From Cordilura impudica (lineage: Eukaryota > Arthropoda > Insecta > Diptera > Scathophagidae), in contig OY821518.1 of assembly GCA_963682025.1 (NCBI GenBank), positions 235,640,152 to 235,704,151 on the forward strand: a DNA stretch of 64,000 nucleotides, in the 5' to 3' direction. The notes beneath the pieces were generated by a model. It searched no databases. It worked only from the letters and a program-made list of their open reading frames with translations, and was not told the origin of the DNA. Each line of letters starts with the position of its first letter. Position 1 is the stretch's first letter. This document shows positions 60,776 to 64,000 of the stretch, piece after piece. A program made the position numbers and the translations under genes.

Positions 60776-62106
60776 AAAAAAATATAAAGATAACGAAACA
60801 TTCACAGAAAATTAAGTTCACAAGTTTTTATGAATTATTCTAGCCCCAATTCCAATTGTCGAGATTTCAATTTATATGGAAAGATTGCCATCCAAATGCA
60901 GACGCTCTGCCAAACAGTTTAAAAATTTGTCAATTCTTCACACCTTTTTAGATTATATCCGTTTTCTTTTTAATGTATACAAGGTAGGTAGCATTTAACC
61001 TCGAATTTTTATAGTACTTTACAATAATAAACTTCCCTATTTTAATTGTATTTATAATTCAAGTAAATAAAATTAAATTGCCAACAAAAAATATACTAAA
61101 TGATTTCAGTACAGTGTTATTTGTTTATACTTTATGTGTTTCCTTCATACGAGTACCTAAGACAAATAGTCACCTAAGATACAAAAGGTTAAATGCTTAA
61201 ATATTGTATACAAATTCAGAATCAAAGAAATTTCCAATCATTGAGGCAAGATCGACACGTGTTCGAGAGGAAACACTTGAAACAAATATAAAAATGAAAC
61301 AAGTAAAAGTAAAATTTTTATTTCATTTAAATCAATGTTCAATTTGAATAGCAATTGTTTGGATGTAGTCTGTAAATATAAACAACAAAAAAAGTATTTT
61401 TAAACATTAAGATTTTTCCCTTTCTTTATACAATGAAATAAATGTATTGAGTTTGTTTAAGATGTTAAATCGAAAAGATTTAAAAGAAATGATCAGAACT
61501 ACATATTCGCATGAACACTTTGTTTACAAGACTAACGAATTTTACATCTTTTCATAGTATTATGTATTTTGAAAATACAGTTTATATTTCTTTTTACCAT
61601 TCAGTCAGATACAGGTATGTGAAACTATAGTTAACACCCGAAGTTTTAAATAATAATGCTATCCATGTTTAGTCAGGTTTCCGGATAGTGTTCGTGTGTA
61701 AAATACAGCCAGAAAATTGTAATATATATCCGACTCTTAAGCCGCTTCCAAATGAATCAATTCATGTGAAACTCAATTTTTTACATTTCCTTGCTTGGTA
61801 ATTCAGATATATTTATGTGACATTATTTATGACCTCAACTGTAGTTTTGTTTACATTTACAAGTTAACAAAAAGAAGTGATTTATAAACTTGTTAAAATT
61901 GATTTTGAACGTAAAAAAAGTAAAATGTTTATACTTACTAGTTGGATTTTTATGTATCAATTAACAAAGGATTAAACAAAATTGTTTACGTTTCTGTGTG
62001 TTTGTTTTCGTATCGTAAAACTAAAGTTTTTTTGTTTTTATTGAAGGAATAATAAATAAAGGAATCCATAAGTTTTTTAGGGAATTTTTTTAGGATTGCA
62101 AAAGTT
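60776..62106. other. No gene seen; 3' flank of the next exon
   Basis: AT-rich sequence. Its right part should contain the 3' UTR of the minus-strand gene ending at 62107. Confidence 0.45.
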
Positions 62107-62187
62107 TTACTCTTGCTCGGGAACCAATTCTGATGCCCAGACATCTTGCGGCCAACCAGTACGACCTTTACTTTGACGATTAAGAGT
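62107..62187 (-). CDS. Probable last coding exon of an unidentified gene
   Basis: The minus strand shows an acceptor (CTCCTCTTTTTAG) followed by a 27-codon exon: TLNRQSKGRTGWPQDVWASE then LVPEQE and TAA. Base composition is clearly richer in GC than the surroundings and the sequence reads as a conserved protein tail. No other exon of this gene is visible; they should lie at higher coordinates, beyond the LINE-E copy or outside the window. The frame (phase 0) is chosen because the other two are closed or much less protein-like. Confidence 0.6.
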   Translation of the reverse strand, partial: TLNRQSKGRTGWPQDVWASELVPEQE

Positions 62188-62566
62188 CTAAAAAGAGGAG
62201 AAAGATATAATAAAAGAAAGATATAATAAAAAAACTATTATTGGGCAAAAAAAAAATATTGAAAAATAAGGGCTGCTACCCCGTGCGCTTCGATACGCCC
62301 ATTGTAACGAAATAAAAATGATATTTATGTATTTTATGGAAAAATAAATGTATTTATTTTATAATATAAATTTGTTGCAATGCTCAATGATATGTAATAC
62401 TTTTGGTTTGGCTATATGAAGCTTTAACATACGTTTGCTAAATTTTAAATAATAATAAAAAGTTTAATAAAATATTTTGAATTATCAACTTCTTATAATT
62501 GGTACATTGGGAATTTTACTTGTTTTTCACAAAACTTATGGAACGTTTTTAGTTAAATTTTTGATG
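62188..62566. other. No gene seen; intron of the gene ending at 62107
   Basis: Begins with the polypyrimidine tract of the acceptor. GAAAGATATAATAAA is duplicated at about 62200-62235. Otherwise AT-rich. Confidence 0.4.
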
Positions 62567-62943
62567 TAATGGATGCATTTATAAGGGGTTTGTATGGTAA
62601 GGAATTTAAATATCTTTGGCAAAGTAAACAAAATGGACGGTTTTGTAAGAAATGTTTATTAATTTTATAAATAAAATATTATTTCATGAAAAAATTGATT
62701 AATATTTAAACTTTAAGTAGTTTAATAATTAAACTACTAACCCCATAGAAATGCATCCATTAGATCAAAGGTAAGGCATTTAAATATTTAATATATTTGA
62801 CAAAGTAAACAAAATGGGCGGTTTTGTAAGAAATGTTTATTAACTTTATAAATAAAATATTATTCAATGAAAAAGTTTATTAATAATTAAACTTTAAGTA
62901 GTTTAATAATTAAACCACAAACCCTTTAGAAATGCATCCATTA
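62567..62943. mobile_element. MITE with 27-bp TIRs and an internal tandem duplication
   Basis: TAATGGATGCATTTATAAGG and GGTTTGT at the left are mirrored by ACAAACC and CTTTAGAAATGCATCCATTA at the right. The body is two units of about 182 bp (GGACGGTTTTGTAAG at 62635, GGGCGGTTTTGTAAG at 62816), the first also ending AAATGCATCCATTA (62762). It may have grown by duplication of one half. Confidence 0.75.
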
Positions 62944-62970
62944 TTTATTTATTTATTTATTTAATTCCAT

Positions 62971-63013
62971 TTCCTGTACAACAAGATAGAGTCTTATATT
63001 TAAAGTACAGGAA
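62971..63013 (-). promoter_or_regulatory. 3'-terminal hairpin of LINE-E
   Basis: TTCCTGTAC (62971-62979) pairs perfectly with GTACAGGAA (63005-63013), a 9-bp stem next to the (TAAA)n tail. LINE-B has a different sequence but a hairpin in the same place (47649-47680). Confidence 0.55.
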
Positions 63014-63270
63014 CGTATTGCGTTACAAAGACAACATTTTACAATATAATTAATTATTAACATAACATTTTTAGTATAATATAACAATATTGATAAAAAA
63101 ATATACTATTTAAAAAAGTCAAATAAAAAAGTTTTGAAACTTTTAGCATTGCTGTTTTGTTGTTGACTTAGTGAAAGATTGTTCCAAAGACGAGCGGCAT
63201 GTACATAAAACTGCCATTCAGATACTACGCATTGATGTCTTGGAATTACAATATTTCGGTTTCTTGGCGA

Positions 63271-64000
63271 TTAAAAACGGATTTTGTCAAATATATATTT
63301 GGGTGTTTGTCTGTTTATTATTTTATGCAAAAATGTAAGAGTGTGAATTTTCAACAGATTATCAAGAGAGACCCCGTAAAAATTACTGGAAACAGAGGAA
63401 ACATGATCAAATCTTCTCAATCCATACACATATCTTATAACATTAAACAAGACATTTAGTTTCCTATTACTAACTGCATCACAACTTCCAAATAGCTCAC
63501 ACCCATACAACAGGGAAGGAAACAGATACGTCTTGGCAAGTAAGGCCCTTATTCTTAAAGGGGTGAAATACTGTGTGGACCAGACAGCTCGTAGTTTTGC
63601 ATAAGTTTGACCAAACAGTGAATTTATATGATCAGTCCATGTCAAATTGCTATTGAAAGTTATCCCTAGATTTTTCCCCGTATTAACAATTTCAATTTTC
63701 TGGCCATTTAAAGCAATGTCTTCAGAAATGGTGGGAATTAAACTTTTTTTTCGTATAACAATGCATTTAGATTTCTGTGGATTCAAACAGAGTCCGTTAG
63801 CATTAGCCCAAAGGTCGTCATTTAGAAGGGTTATGCCTGAAGCAATATTCTGAACCGGGCTACTAAAAGTGAGTTGCACGTCATCTGCGTAAAATGTATC
63901 TTACAATTGGAGAGTTGTTTTGGCAAATCAACAATACGATATTTATCCAGGTAGCGATAACCAACAAATAAAATTATTTTCGATAATGGTTATTGGTAAC
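63271..64000 (-). pseudogene. LINE-E ORF2, RT catalytic motif to C-terminus
   Basis: The main frame (63879-63271) begins at the end of the RT catalytic block, ADDVQLTF, and runs through NGLCLNPQKSKCIVIR, LGITFNSNLTWTDHINSL, LLYGCELFGSCD and HKIINRQTPKYIF. Just upstream (about 63893) one T is missing, so NCKIHFY is out of frame with ADDVQ. The end after KIRF also stops early compared with LINE-B, which continues to a WNSLP block. A dead copy, partly outside the window. Confidence 0.75.

Larger units (their letters stand above)
62945..64000 (-). mobile_element. LINE-E, 3' part, continuing past the window
   Basis: On the minus strand the tail is (TAAA)n (62945-62966 on the plus strand as TTTA repeats), preceded by a hairpin TTCCTGTAC/GTACAGGAA (62971-63013). 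The coding part follows. The plan matches LINE-B. Confidence 0.75.

Overview
The window looks like a gene-poor, transposon-rich stretch of an insect nuclear genome. It is very AT-rich, has GT..AG introns, and carries BEL/Pao, Jockey-type, Tc1, mariner and Helitron-like elements. A dipteran, probably a calyptrate fly, fits best; this is inferred from element types and the fly-like Maf1 protein, not from a marker gene. There are no bacterial features.

Host genes. (1) The left edge (1-4563, +) holds exons of one or two unidentified genes: a large low-complexity exon open at the window edge, a short exon after an 83-bp intron, then two exons ending at 4563. (2) Maf1, repressor of RNA polymerase III, lies on the minus strand. 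Exon 1 is at 54075-53719, exons 2 and 3 at 21574-21297 and 21207-21153. All splice phases close, giving 229 aa. Intron 1 is about 32.1 kb, so most of the window is Maf1 intron. (3) A likely last coding exon of an unidentified minus-strand gene lies at 62187-62107.

Mobile DNA by region. 1.7-2.7 kb: a MITE, a LINE scrap and a Helitron-like element in an intron. 5.1-10.3 kb: an inverted-repeat element with a GC-rich tandem core, then a nearly full-length but broken Jockey-type element with a visible initiator/DPE promoter. 10.9-14.3 kb: a decayed transposon-like ORF, a second Jockey 3' fragment and eight 157-bp tandem repeats. 14.4-19.7 kb: Tc1 fossils, a dispersed repeat, a decayed Jockey-like copy and a second Helitron-like copy. 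21.8-29.3 kb (Maf1 intron): Tc1 and mariner fossils, MITEs, more dispersed repeats and an RT scrap. 29.3-44.5 kb: one (AAT)n microsatellite tract, broken by two copies of a LINE (LINE-D) and by a complete BEL/Pao element whose two 378-bp LTRs look identical. 45.3-47.7 kb: a LINE (LINE-B) split by a third Jockey copy with a 14-bp target duplication. 49.2-53.0 kb: a Helitron-like copy holding a LINE (LINE-C), itself split by a 1.9-kb repeat, plus a separate MITE. 55-58.3 kb: several fold-back or TIR elements. 59.3-64 kb: a nested Tc1 fossil, dispersed repeats, a MITE and the 3' end of another LINE (LINE-E).

Most notable: LINE-D copies bounded on both sides by (AAT)n; a Jockey 3'-UTR hairpin with a compensatory base-pair change between copies; textbook Helitron ends on a 0.35-kb non-autonomous family; exactly datable nested insertions; and the expanded Maf1 intron. 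Element names such as LINE-B, C, D and E are local labels.
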